DNA of 64,000 bases from Bacteroidota bacterium (GCA_019638705.1 JAHBTI010000009.1:1-64000), one strand, 5' to 3'. Counted from the first letter of the stretch, positions 45,146 to 52,533 are shown. Notes: generated from the sequence alone by a model not told the origin. A program made the numbers and translations.

Positions 45146-45496
45146 CTAAGTGTATTTTTTGTTTTGCAGCTTGGCAGTAATAAATTTCAATGTATCAATT
45201 TGCAGTTTAGTTGCCCGCCAAAAGTTGCTTTTTTGCTCGCTACTCATAGTCTTTAACAATTCCTTGTTTTGTAAATTCAAGGTGAGCCTTATTAGCTCAG
45301 CTTTAAACAAATCAATTTGCAGTTCGCGGGCTTGGTTATATTCACGCTGCAAACGTGCGCTATTGTTTAACCAATTATAAAACGTGCGGGACGTTATGCC
45401 GTGCTTTTGGCAAACTGAATTAAGTCCGTTTTGTGTGGTAGCTATATCATTACAAATACTGCTAAATAATTTCTGTGTAAATTTTGTTTGTGTCAT
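45146..45496 (-). CDS. Phage terminase small subunit-like HTH protein
   Basis: 116 residues from the ATG at 45496 (an alternative start at 45553 adds a basic stretch). The N-terminal HTH (LNSVCQKHGITSRTFYNWLNNSARLQREYNQARELQ) and the C-terminal helices (SEQKSNFWRATKLQIDTLKFITAKLQ) match small terminase proteins of the Sf6/Nu1-like type, which recognise pac or cos DNA. In the element no large terminase or structural gene is present. A satellite could use such a protein to redirect a helper phage packaging machine. A plain HTH regulator remains possible. Confidence 0.6.
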   Translation of the reverse strand: MTQTKFTQKLFSSICNDIATTQNGLNSVCQKHGITSRTFYNWLNNSARLQREYNQARELQIDLFKAELIRLTLNLQNKELLKTMSSEQKSNFWRATKLQIDTLKFITAKLQNKKYT

Positions 45497-45562
45497 TTGT
45501 TTGTTTTTTATCGGTAGGTTTGTTTTAAGCCTTGCACGCGCGTATGTGTGCAAATTGTTTCT

Positions 45563-46540
45563 TTAACGGTAGTGTTTTCTTGCTTCATTCACTTTCTTGT
45601 CTAACTCCAAAATCAACTCATTAGGCGCGTTTATAGCCGCGTTTGTGTTTACTGCTTTAGTTATTGCCGCCCGAATATCAAATGCCATTTTTTTGCTTAA
45701 TTGTTTTGTTTGCTGAGCGGTTTGTATTTGTTCCATTAAAGCAAGTTCGCTACCGTTGTTTTTTATGTGCTCTAAAATGAGTAGTGTGTAAAAATCTTTT
45801 TTTGTTTTCATAAATTCAAAGTTAAGCCCTATTTCATTTTGTTTTCTGATTGCTTGGTATGCTTCAAACCACTTGTTAATAACGCCTATATAAAAATCTT
45901 CATTGTACAGCATTGCTGCCGTTACACCTGTGCAGTTAAACATTTTGTAAAGACGGCTAATGAAACGGTGTTCAATTCTCAAAAGGTTTCTACCTGTGTA
46001 AAGTTTTGGGATTAATTTTCCTTTGTCTTTTTGCTCTTTCAACTTGTCATAAAAAATAAAGTGTTCATTCTTGCCATAGTAATAAAGGCTGCCCCGTTCA
46101 TCGGTGGCACGTCTAAACTGTTTTCTGTTTAAGAGCATTTGTCCCAAGTAAGAGAAATAAATTTCAGGGGAATACTGCATACAAAAATTTTGTGCCAAGT
46201 CTATACGGTACATTCTTGCCAAGTCTAAGTTTAAATGCAGCGTGTCCGATAACGCGCCGATAGCGTTTTGTGTTTCCTGCCTTGTCAGCGTTTCTAAATT
46301 GTTTCCAAAATGGTATTTACACAAACTTCCATTTCTCAAATTTATTCCCAAGCTACTTACTGTTACTTCAAAATAATTCTTGTCTGCCGTGTCGCCCAAA
46401 GTTCCTTTTATGATTGTTCCACTTTCAAAATTTATTTGTTCGGCTGTGTCCAAATATTGTGGTACATCTTCCAAGAAATTAACGTTTGAAACATCTGTAC
46501 TTCTTAATCCAAAATTCAAATTATCATACATAAATATCAT
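45563..46540 (-). CDS. Phage/plasmid replication initiator, gpII/X-like
   Basis: 325 residues starting MIFMYDNLNFGLRS (a second ATG at 46531 gives MYDNLNF). The layout resembles replication proteins of the filamentous-phage gpII/X family: an N-terminal nuclease-like region with a YRIDLAQNF segment, then LLRIEHRF near residue 190 in place of the family's ILR.E.R motif. Such proteins nick a double-strand origin and start rolling-circle replication. The family call is from pattern memory, without an alignment. It would let the excised element replicate. Confidence 0.55.
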   Translation of the reverse strand: MIFMYDNLNFGLRSTDVSNVNFLEDVPQYLDTAEQINFESGTIIKGTLGDTADKNYFEVTVSSLGINLRNGSLCKYHFGNNLETLTRQETQNAIGALSDTLHLNLDLARMYRIDLAQNFCMQYSPEIYFSYLGQMLLNRKQFRRATDERGSLYYYGKNEHFIFYDKLKEQKDKGKLIPKLYTGRNLLRIEHRFISRLYKMFNCTGVTAAMLYNEDFYIGVINKWFEAYQAIRKQNEIGLNFEFMKTKKDFYTLLILEHIKNNGSELALMEQIQTAQQTKQLSKKMAFDIRAAITKAVNTNAAINAPNELILELDKKVNEARKHYR

Positions 46541-46647
46541 TTATCTTTTGTTGTTACTTTGTTTGTTATGGTTACTAAATCAGTAACCCATTACACCTTA
46601 TTAAAGAAAATTATAAAAAGGGCGAGTGTAACCCCGCCCCTTTTTTG

Positions 46648-47124
46648 TCAGGATTTGGCAGCCGCTTTGTTTCTTAGCGTTTCAATTTCAGCGTTCAATT
46701 CACCGTCTAAAAACAAATTGCCGATTGTGTTTTTGTTGAATTTTTTACCGCGTGCCACAAATATTTCTACCGTTGCACCGTCTTTAATTCTGCCGTCTGC
46801 CTCTCTACTAAAATTTGTAAATACAAACATTAATAAATCGGTAGTGCCTTTCATATCCCCATACGCTACACCACTATTTACATCGGCTTGGAACACACTT
46901 GTAATATGTATGCCTGCACCGCTTGTTATTGTGGTGTCGCCTTTCCTTTGGCGGGCAGCTTTTATGTGGTCGGTAAAATGTTGAACATACAAAAATTGTT
47001 CGCCTTTTTTGTTCTTTTGAATTTCTAAAGGCTGATAGCTTTGTGTACTTTGTGTACAATCTAAGCGGTGTTTGCTTTTTTGGTTTGGCAATTTTTCAAA
47101 CCTTAATAAATCTGTCAAATCCAT
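46648..47124 (-). CDS. Unknown protein of the integrative element
   Basis: 158 residues, hydrophilic, mixed alpha/beta, with no membrane segment. The ATG overlaps the stop of the HTH gene by one base (TAATG), so the two are translationally coupled, and the Rep gene follows. In rolling-circle phages a single-strand DNA-binding protein often neighbours Rep. That role is possible but I see no motif for it. It is also a candidate anti-CRISPR by context only. Confidence 0.6.
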   Translation of the reverse strand: MDLTDLLRFEKLPNQKSKHRLDCTQSTQSYQPLEIQKNKKGEQFLYVQHFTDHIKAARQRKGDTTITSGAGIHITSVFQADVNSGVAYGDMKGTTDLLMFVFTNFSREADGRIKDGATVEIFVARGKKFNKNTIGNLFLDGELNAEIETLRNKAAAKS

Positions 47125-47420
47125 TATGCACCCCCTTTTTTACCTGTTACTACATAGGTTGCCGCCTCAGCTTCAATTTCAGCGTTGGTTTTAACGCGGT
47201 GCTTTAAACACCATGCTGTTAGCTCTGACTTGTCAAAGTAGGTTATCTTCCCACCGTCCGATTTATAGTAAGGGATTTCTTTTAACATCACTTTTTTGTA
47301 CAAGTGTGATTTTGATAAGCCTGTTAAAATTGCCGCCTCACTCATAGTGAGGGCTTGTTTTGCAGAAAGCACAGTTAGTTTTTTTAGTTCCTGCAATTCA
47401 TTTAAAATTTGATTTTCCAT
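47124..47420 (-). CDS. Excisionase-like helix-turn-helix protein
   Basis: 98 residues. The MerR-type HTH_17 motif LTMSEAAILTGLSKSHLYKKVMLKEIPYYK.DGGKITYFDKSEL is the Bacteroidota excisionase/DNA-binding family. Usually directs the integrase toward excision or regulates the element. Preceded by a structured non-coding stretch (47421-47625). Confidence 0.8.
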   Translation of the reverse strand: MENQILNELQELKKLTVLSAKQALTMSEAAILTGLSKSHLYKKVMLKEIPYYKSDGGKITYFDKSELTAWCLKHRVKTNAEIEAEAATYVVTGKKGGA

Positions 47421-47449
47421 TTTATTTTTTGTTATGGATTAGTGCCGTT

Positions 47450-47506
47450 GGTAGAACGTGCAAGCATTCTACCGCCGTGCCTTGTTTTCAGCGTGGCGGC
47501 TTGCAC
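47450..47506. other. Structured non-coding region in the element, possible origin or regulatory RNA
   Basis: GGTAGAA/TTCTACC hairpin at 47450-47473. Inside its loop, GTGCAAGC (47458-47465) can alternatively pair with GCTTGCAC (47499-47506), and CCGCC/GGCGG segments pair between. It is more GC-rich than its surroundings. It may be a rolling-circle origin or a 5' leader structure of the HTH gene. The rest of 47421-47625 shows no gene. Confidence 0.4.
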
Positions 47507-47625
47507 TCTCACCGCGCTGAATACAAAAACAAATTTGAAACAAATCAGAAAATAAAAAACCCTATGTAGGGCATACATAGGGGTAACATAGGGGCTGAAA
47601 GGTGCAGTATTACTGCTATTTATTA

Positions 47626-48351
47626 CTATTTGGTTTTTGGTTTTGGCTTTTCATACTTCAAAATTTCATCAATTATTTTATAACCTTTTGGCAGTCCTCT
47701 TTTATCATTTTTCCGCTCGCTAATACTAAGTGATATTTTTCTTGCTTCTACATTAACAAATCCATTTGTTTTTTTGTCTTTTACAACAAACAGATTTTCA
47801 AAAGGTGCTATTTGCAAATTTTTACCGTCTTTAAGTTTCAATACTTCATTTGCTACATCTACAAAATAGGCAAGCAATGATTTTGTTTTTAACCACTTCA
47901 AAGGGCTGTCGGTTGTTTTTTCAATAAAACTTTTATCTGCTAATGCCTGCAAAATTCCTTTATCTGCCAACGCCTGCAAAATATTATCGGGGATTGTTAG
48001 CTGTTCGGTTTGATTTTGTTGCTGAGGTGGTGCAAGTTTCTCAGGCTGCCATTTTGGGTAATACTCTGTAAAAAGCCGTGATATATTTGCTATTTTAGTT
48101 TGAGTGCCGTGATTATTTTTTACTAAATACCTATTGAATAGTATTTGTTCTTGCTCTGTTAATCCACCCACGAACATACTTTCCAACTTTTCTAACACAA
48201 TTTCCAACTTATCTGAAATTTCTTTGTTCTGTTCAAATACAGAATAATCACCTGTAATACCTGCAATACTTTCAAGTTCAGGTAACATCTGAAGTAACTT
48301 TCCTATTTGGACTAATTTTGAACTTTTCATGTTGTTTATTTTAGTATTCAT
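47626..48351 (-). CDS. Unknown protein of the integrative element with an internal duplication
   Basis: 241 residues. N-terminal half helical; residues ~120-145 contain a tandem duplication (NILQALADK, GILQALADK). The C-terminal half (SPLKWLKTKSLLAYFVDVANEVLKLKDG, APFENLFVVKD) resembles a module seen in Bacteroidota mobile-element proteins of the RteC kind, where it has no known catalytic role. No function is assigned. It lies between the integrase and the HTH gene. Confidence 0.6.
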   Translation of the reverse strand: MNTKINNMKSSKLVQIGKLLQMLPELESIAGITGDYSVFEQNKEISDKLEIVLEKLESMFVGGLTEQEQILFNRYLVKNNHGTQTKIANISRLFTEYYPKWQPEKLAPPQQQNQTEQLTIPDNILQALADKGILQALADKSFIEKTTDSPLKWLKTKSLLAYFVDVANEVLKLKDGKNLQIAPFENLFVVKDKKTNGFVNVEARKISLSISERKNDKRGLPKGYKIIDEILKYEKPKPKTK

Positions 48352-48407
48352 TTTTCTTTCAATTCCTTTTCAATAAACTTTTGATATTGTTTGTAATCAA
48401 AAATATT

Positions 48408-49559
48408 TTACAAGTGGTTTAAAGTATCTACCGCTTTCATCAAACTTTCATCTAACACCTCAGCATAAATTTGTGTTACCTGTATTGATGAATGCCCTAA
48501 CTGTTTACTTATTGTTTCAATCGGCACACCCTTAGAAAGTAACAAAGTAGCGTTGGTGTGTCGGGCAACGTGAAAAGTTACTTTTTTGTTTATACCCGCC
48601 TTTGCAGCCCATAGACTTAAAAAAATGTTTGTATAGCCGTTGTTAGGAATATCAAAAACAAAATCGGTATCGGCTGCCGTGTGTGGGCGTGGGGGCAAAT
48701 AAGTTGCTGCCTTATCTGATACTTGGGTGTATTGTGGTTTGTCGGTTTTTTGCTGCCTGTACACATAAAGCCAACGTCCGTTAATATGCTGTAATTTTTC
48801 CCAAGTAATAGCTTTCACATCTGAAAATCTTAAACCTGTGTAGCAACAAAACAGAAAAGCATTTTTTACCTGTGGTTTGGTGCAGTCGGTTTGCTCTAAT
48901 TTTTTTACTTCATCGGCAGTCAAAAAATTTATGTGTGTTTCTTGCTTGGTAGGTTTGTCTTTAATTTTTTTGAGTGGATTGTGGATTATTATTTCATCGT
49001 CAATAGCCGCGTTTAAAATTGCCTCTAAGGTCTTAATATAGCTTAGTATGGTGTTTGGGTTAAGCGGCTCATTATTTCTTTGGCTTCGGGCTTGTTTTAA
49101 GTAGCTGATGAAGTTGTTACAAAATGCTTTGTCAATTTGTTTAAACGTTGTTTTGTTGCCTGCAAATTGGTCTAAGTGGAAAATAAGTGTTTTGTAAATT
49201 AGAAATGTGCCGCGTTCGCTGCCCGCCGCTTTTTGTTTTTTAACCTCAGCGCGGTGTTTGCAGTATTCAATAAAGTTTGCATTTGATTTTTTCCTATTGT
49301 TTTGCAAACCATGTACCGCGTTGTTAAGGTCAATAATACGCTGTGCTTTTATAGCGGTTGCCGTTTGTAATGTTTCCTTGTTTTGCAGCTTGGCGGCGGG
49401 GGTACGCTCAGGGATTAAATGAAGTTTCAAAAATTCATAGGCTCTTATGCCGTCTTTGTAACTATCTAAATAGATACTTTTGTTACCGTTGGCAAGGGGT
49501 TTAAACCTCAGTCTTATCGGTTCTTTGGGCGCGGCTGCCCTTTTCCTTTTGGTACTCAT
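48408..49559 (-). CDS. int: Tyrosine site-specific integrase
   Basis: 383 residues from the ATG at 49559. The N-terminal SAM-like core-binding domain covers about residues 95-200. The catalytic domain has all active-site residues: Arg244 (TGLRFSD), Lys271 (QQKTDK), His330 and Arg333 (HVARHT), His356 (LGHSS) and Tyr365 (TQIYAEV). It recombines attP with attB, here a CRISPR repeat. It stands at one end of the element and is transcribed inward from the right end, as usual. Confidence 0.93.
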   Translation of the reverse strand: MSTKRKRAAAPKEPIRLRFKPLANGNKSIYLDSYKDGIRAYEFLKLHLIPERTPAAKLQNKETLQTATAIKAQRIIDLNNAVHGLQNNRKKSNANFIEYCKHRAEVKKQKAAGSERGTFLIYKTLIFHLDQFAGNKTTFKQIDKAFCNNFISYLKQARSQRNNEPLNPNTILSYIKTLEAILNAAIDDEIIIHNPLKKIKDKPTKQETHINFLTADEVKKLEQTDCTKPQVKNAFLFCCYTGLRFSDVKAITWEKLQHINGRWLYVYRQQKTDKPQYTQVSDKAATYLPPRPHTAADTDFVFDIPNNGYTNIFLSLWAAKAGINKKVTFHVARHTNATLLLSKGVPIETISKQLGHSSIQVTQIYAEVLDESLMKAVDTLNHL

Positions 49560-49685
49560 TACAAGTGCTTTTTTGTTACCCGACAAAGCTAAAGCATAAT
49601 AACAACCCAACAAAGGAAAGGTATTATATTTATGATTATCTTTTAAACAAACCAATTATTTGCATTTCAACACATTATTAACACA

Positions 49686-49771
49686 GTAACAAGTTTTTCA
49701 TAGAAAATGAGGTTAAAATTTTGTTACTCGGTAGTGTTTTTGACTGTGAGTAACAAAAAAAGTAACAAAAT
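49686..49771. repeat. Repeated GTAACAA motifs, candidate integrase arm sites
   Basis: GTAACAA occurs at 49686, 49750 and 49762 on the + strand and at 49727-49718 on the - strand. One copy of the 10-mer GTAACAAAAT also stands near the other end at 44300-44309. Clustering at both element ends, close to the core sites, is what arm-type integrase binding sites look like. The gap 49560-49918 contains no gene. Confidence 0.45.
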
Positions 49772-49830
49772 TTAGCCTAACATCGGTAAAGCAACTGATA
49801 ACAAATAGTGTTGAAAGTCGGGCATAAAAC

Positions 49831-49858
49831 AAAAAAATCCACCTGAAAGGTAGATTTT
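49831..49858 (-). terminator. Terminator facing the right half of the array
   Basis: On the - strand a stem AAAATCtACCT/AGGTgGATTTT (one mismatch) is followed by T residues (AAAAAAA at 49831-49837 on the + strand). It would stop crRNA transcripts that enter the element from 49919 onward. Confidence 0.6.
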
Positions 49859-49908
49859 ATTAGCATTTTTATAGTTCTTTTATTCTTTAGAAAGTTGAGG
49901 TTTTTGTA

Positions 49909-49935
49909 TTATGATTTCTTGAAAGCAAATCACAA
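49909..49935. other. attR junction of the integrative element
   Basis: Element-derived TTATGATTTC, core TTGAAAG (49919-49925), then repeat-derived CAAATCACAA. The repeat-derived arm, read inverted (TTGTGATTTG), matches the element arm at 8 of 10 positions. Confidence 0.85.
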
Positions 49936-50388
49936 CTGCAGGGACACGGCTATATGTGGCTAACAGGTTGTTTATCAATAAGTCAAAGATACATTTTGAA
50001 AGCAAATCACAACTCATCTCTCTCCCAATCAATACAGTTAAAAGTTGTTTATCAATAAGTCAAAGATACATTTTGAAAGCAAATCACAACCGTTGGGCTT
50101 GCGTAAGACCGCGCCACGCTGTTGTTTATCAATAAGTCAAAGATACATTTTGAAAGCAAATCACAACATAAAGGTTGTATATTTGTATCATAAAATTGTT
50201 GTTTATCAATAAGTCAAAGATACATTTTGAAAGCAAATCACAACCTGTTTGAAAGCTGTTTATAATGTTGTCCGGTTGTTTATCAATAAGTCAAAGATAC
50301 ATTTTGAAAGCAAATCACAACGTTCCACCCGTCATTGTCAATGCTTTCGGTGTTGTTTATCAATAAGTCAAAGATACATTTTGAAAGC
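49919..50388 (-). CRISPR. CRISPR array, mtaB-proximal part (half repeat, five full repeats, one truncated terminal repeat)
   Basis: It begins with the last 18 bases of the split repeat, then six 30-bp spacers separated by repeats at 49967, 50044, 50121, 50198 and 50275. The terminal copy at 50352-50388 keeps 37 bases and lacks the GTTGTGATTT end. The 77-bp period continues unchanged, so both parts were one array of 20 repeats and 19 spacers. The terminal repeat lies 3 bp from the stop codon of mtaB. Comparing by eye, I found no spacer that matches the element or the rest of the window. Confidence 0.97.
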
Positions 50389-50391
50389 TAT

Positions 50392-51744
50392 TTATTTTCC
50401 GTTTTCAACTTCTGACGATAACATACATTTCATATTCCCATCTTCGTCAAAATCGCCAACGGTAACAGAAAGCAGCTGATTGCATAAACTTAAATCAAAA
50501 GGCAATTTCACTTTTACATAATTTTGAGTGAAACCGTACATAAACCCGTTTTTGTTTTCGTGCTCAAAAATTACGGTCATTTCTTTGCCTTTTTGTTTTT
50601 CGTAAAAAGCGCGGAGTTTTTTTGCAGACAAAATTCTCAACATTTTATTTCTGCGTTTGCGTTCAGCAACAGGAACAATATTTTGCATTAAAATTGCTTC
50701 CGTATTATCGCGCTCACTGTATGTAAAAACGTGCAAATACGAAATATCAAGGCTGTTGAGGAAATTGTATGTTTCCAAAAAATGCTCTTCCGTTTCATTT
50801 GGAAAACCAACAATCACATCAACGCCGATACAGCAATCAGGCATTAGACTTTTTATTTTTGAAACTCTGTCGGCGTACAACTCACGTTGATAACGGCGTT
50901 TCATGTTTTTTAAAATGGCATTGCTTCCGCTTTGTAAGGGAATATGAAAATGCGGAACAAATCGTTTTGATTGCGCCACAAATTCAATAATCTCGTCTTT
51001 CAGCAAATTCGGCTCAATGGACGAAATGCGGAAACGTTCAATGCCTTGCACTTCATCTAATTCTTTTATTAAATCTAAAAAAGTGTATTGTTTTTTCTTT
51101 TTGGTGTCGCCGTCAATAGTTTGTCCGTAGCCGAAATCACCAATATTTACACCTGTGAGCACAATTTCTTTTACACCGCTTGCTGCAATTTTTTTTGCAT
51201 TTGCTACAACGTTTTCAATCGTGTCGCTGCGCGATTTTCCGCGTGCTAAGGGAATGGTACAAAAGGTGCAACTGTAATCGCAACCGTCTTGCACTTTTAA
51301 AAAAGAACGTGTTCTGTCGCCCACGCTGTACGCATCAACAAAAAAATCGGCTTCTGAAATTTCACAATTATGAATTTGCGCGTGCTCGCTTTTGCCCGAC
51401 AAATCAATATAATTAAGCAATTTGAATTTTTCGGTTGCGCCCAACACTACATCAACGCCTTCAATGTTTGAAATTTCTTCGGGCTTTAATTGTGCGTAAC
51501 AACCAACAACAGCAACAAACGCTTCAGGATTTTGAGAAAGGGCGGATTTCACAATGCTTTTACATTCTTTGTCTGCATTTTCAGTAACAGAGCAAGTGTT
51601 AATCACATACACATCGGCGGCTTCAGAAAAATTTTTCTTCGCAAAACCTTTTTCCGCAAACAAACGCGCAATGGTGGAGGTTTCCGAAAAATTCAACTTG
51701 CAGCCTAAGGTGTGAAAAGCAACTGTTTTCCCCTCAAAATTCAT
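50392..51744 (-). CDS. mtaB: tRNA t6A37 methylthiotransferase
   Basis: 450 residues. Radical SAM enzyme that makes 2-methylthio-t6A in tRNAs reading ANN codons. The N-terminal UPF0004 domain has the auxiliary cluster cysteines Cys15, Cys51 and Cys82. The radical SAM motif CDYSCTFC gives Cys155, Cys159 and Cys162. A TRAM-like domain follows at the C-terminus. The start HTLGCKLNFSE is characteristic of MtaB rather than MiaB. Its 3' end abuts the CRISPR array with no terminator between, and it is on the crRNA strand. Confidence 0.93.
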   Translation of the reverse strand: MNFEGKTVAFHTLGCKLNFSETSTIARLFAEKGFAKKNFSEAADVYVINTCSVTENADKECKSIVKSALSQNPEAFVAVVGCYAQLKPEEISNIEGVDVVLGATEKFKLLNYIDLSGKSEHAQIHNCEISEADFFVDAYSVGDRTRSFLKVQDGCDYSCTFCTIPLARGKSRSDTIENVVANAKKIAASGVKEIVLTGVNIGDFGYGQTIDGDTKKKKQYTFLDLIKELDEVQGIERFRISSIEPNLLKDEIIEFVAQSKRFVPHFHIPLQSGSNAILKNMKRRYQRELYADRVSKIKSLMPDCCIGVDVIVGFPNETEEHFLETYNFLNSLDISYLHVFTYSERDNTEAILMQNIVPVAERKRRNKMLRILSAKKLRAFYEKQKGKEMTVIFEHENKNGFMYGFTQNYVKVKLPFDLSLCNQLLSVTVGDFDEDGNMKCMLSSEVENGK

Positions 51745-51768
51745 GGCGCGAAGATAGGCTTTTTACGG

Positions 51769-52434
51769 CTAAAAATGGGTAATTACAAATATTCTAACGA
51801 GTATCGTTAGTATCATTAACCAAAAAATTAATCCGATTACGCCGAGAAAAATTCCAAGTACGGCAATGGCTTTTCCTTTGTAATTAAGTGAACTGCTCTT
51901 AATATCACTCAATACATTCGTCCCTAAAAGAACAGCTTGTAAACTGCCTAACCAAACCAAGCCCGTAAGCCCATACAAAACCGATTTCAAGGCATCGTCA
52001 TGTATCGGCTTTTCTATTTTTTGTTTATGATAGCGTTTTATATTTCGGTTGTCATCGCTTACTGTGGTTTCAAAAACTATATCTGAACCGTCGCTGCGTT
52101 TTAACATAAACACCTTGTCTTTGTAGAGCACGCGCCGTTTTCTGTTTTTAGAATTGCACCCGACATATTTTATCTGGTCAAAATTTATTTCAAGAATTTT
52201 TGCATAAATTTCAGTTCCGTTATTCATTATCAGCACATCGCAACTGTCAGATATTTCGGAGTTTGTATGAGTCGTTACGCTTTGAAATTTAGTGGTGTCC
52301 ACATCACTGTTCCTGTCCTTCGTTTTTTGTTTTGAATGTTTTTTACTTATGTAAAAGCCTTTTTGGTATCTGCGTTTTTGCACAGAACAACTGAATAAGC
52401 TCAACAATAAACAAAAACAAAGCAGTTTTTTCAC
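51769..52434 (-). CDS. Putative lipoprotein with C-terminal membrane helices, unknown
   Basis: 221 residues from a GTG. The lipobox LFSCS stands at ~12-16. A basic segment, then a beta-rich domain (DVLIMNNGTEIYAKILEINFDQIKYVGC, VLYKDKVFMLKRSDGSDIVF) like those in Bacteroidota proteins that measure or bind at the envelope. Two membrane helices at ~157-178 and 192-218 close it. No function assigned. Confidence 0.55.
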   Translation of the reverse strand: MKKLLCFCLLLSLFSCSVQKRRYQKGFYISKKHSKQKTKDRNSDVDTTKFQSVTTHTNSEISDSCDVLIMNNGTEIYAKILEINFDQIKYVGCNSKNRKRRVLYKDKVFMLKRSDGSDIVFETTVSDDNRNIKRYHKQKIEKPIHDDALKSVLYGLTGLVWLGSLQAVLLGTNVLSDIKSSSLNYKGKAIAVLGIFLGVIGLIFWLMILTILVRIFVITHF

Positions 52435-52525
52435 ACGGTAAATTTAATTTAATGATTTATAAATCAAGGAATTATTTACGCAGGTTATTACGCACAGAGT
52501 GAAAACAAATTTACTGTTTTTATAG

Positions 52526-52533
52526 TACATTTG
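52526..52533 (+). promoter_or_regulatory. -7 box of purB
   Basis: TACATTTG matches TAnnTTTG, 15 bp ahead of the purB ATG. No clear -33 TTTG. Confidence 0.45.

Larger units (their letters stand above)
44246..49925. mobile_element. 5.68-kb integrative element inserted in a CRISPR repeat (satellite-like)
   Basis: The ends are defined by the broken repeat: bases 1-36 of the repeat at 44210-44245 and the last 18 at 49919-49936, sharing the 7-bp core TTGAAAG. Joining 44245 to 49926 gives a perfect 47-bp repeat. Genes, all on the - strand and in transcription order: integrase, unknown, excisionase-like HTH, unknown, gpII/X-like Rep, terminase-small-subunit-like, higB, higA. There are no capsid, tail or conjugation genes, so it must rely on a helper phage or plasmid if it moves. 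Int plus Xis plus Rep plus TerS is the plan of phage-inducible chromosomal islands. Confidence 0.88.

Noticed and set aside
49656-49918. Additional gene upstream of the integrase
   Set aside because: No open frame with coding character. The region holds repeats, a terminator and the attachment site.
43256-50351. Possible self-targeting spacers against the inserted element or nearby genes
   Set aside because: By eye, none of the 19 spacers matches the element or the rest of the window on either strand. An exact search was not possible, so only the absence of an obvious match is noted.
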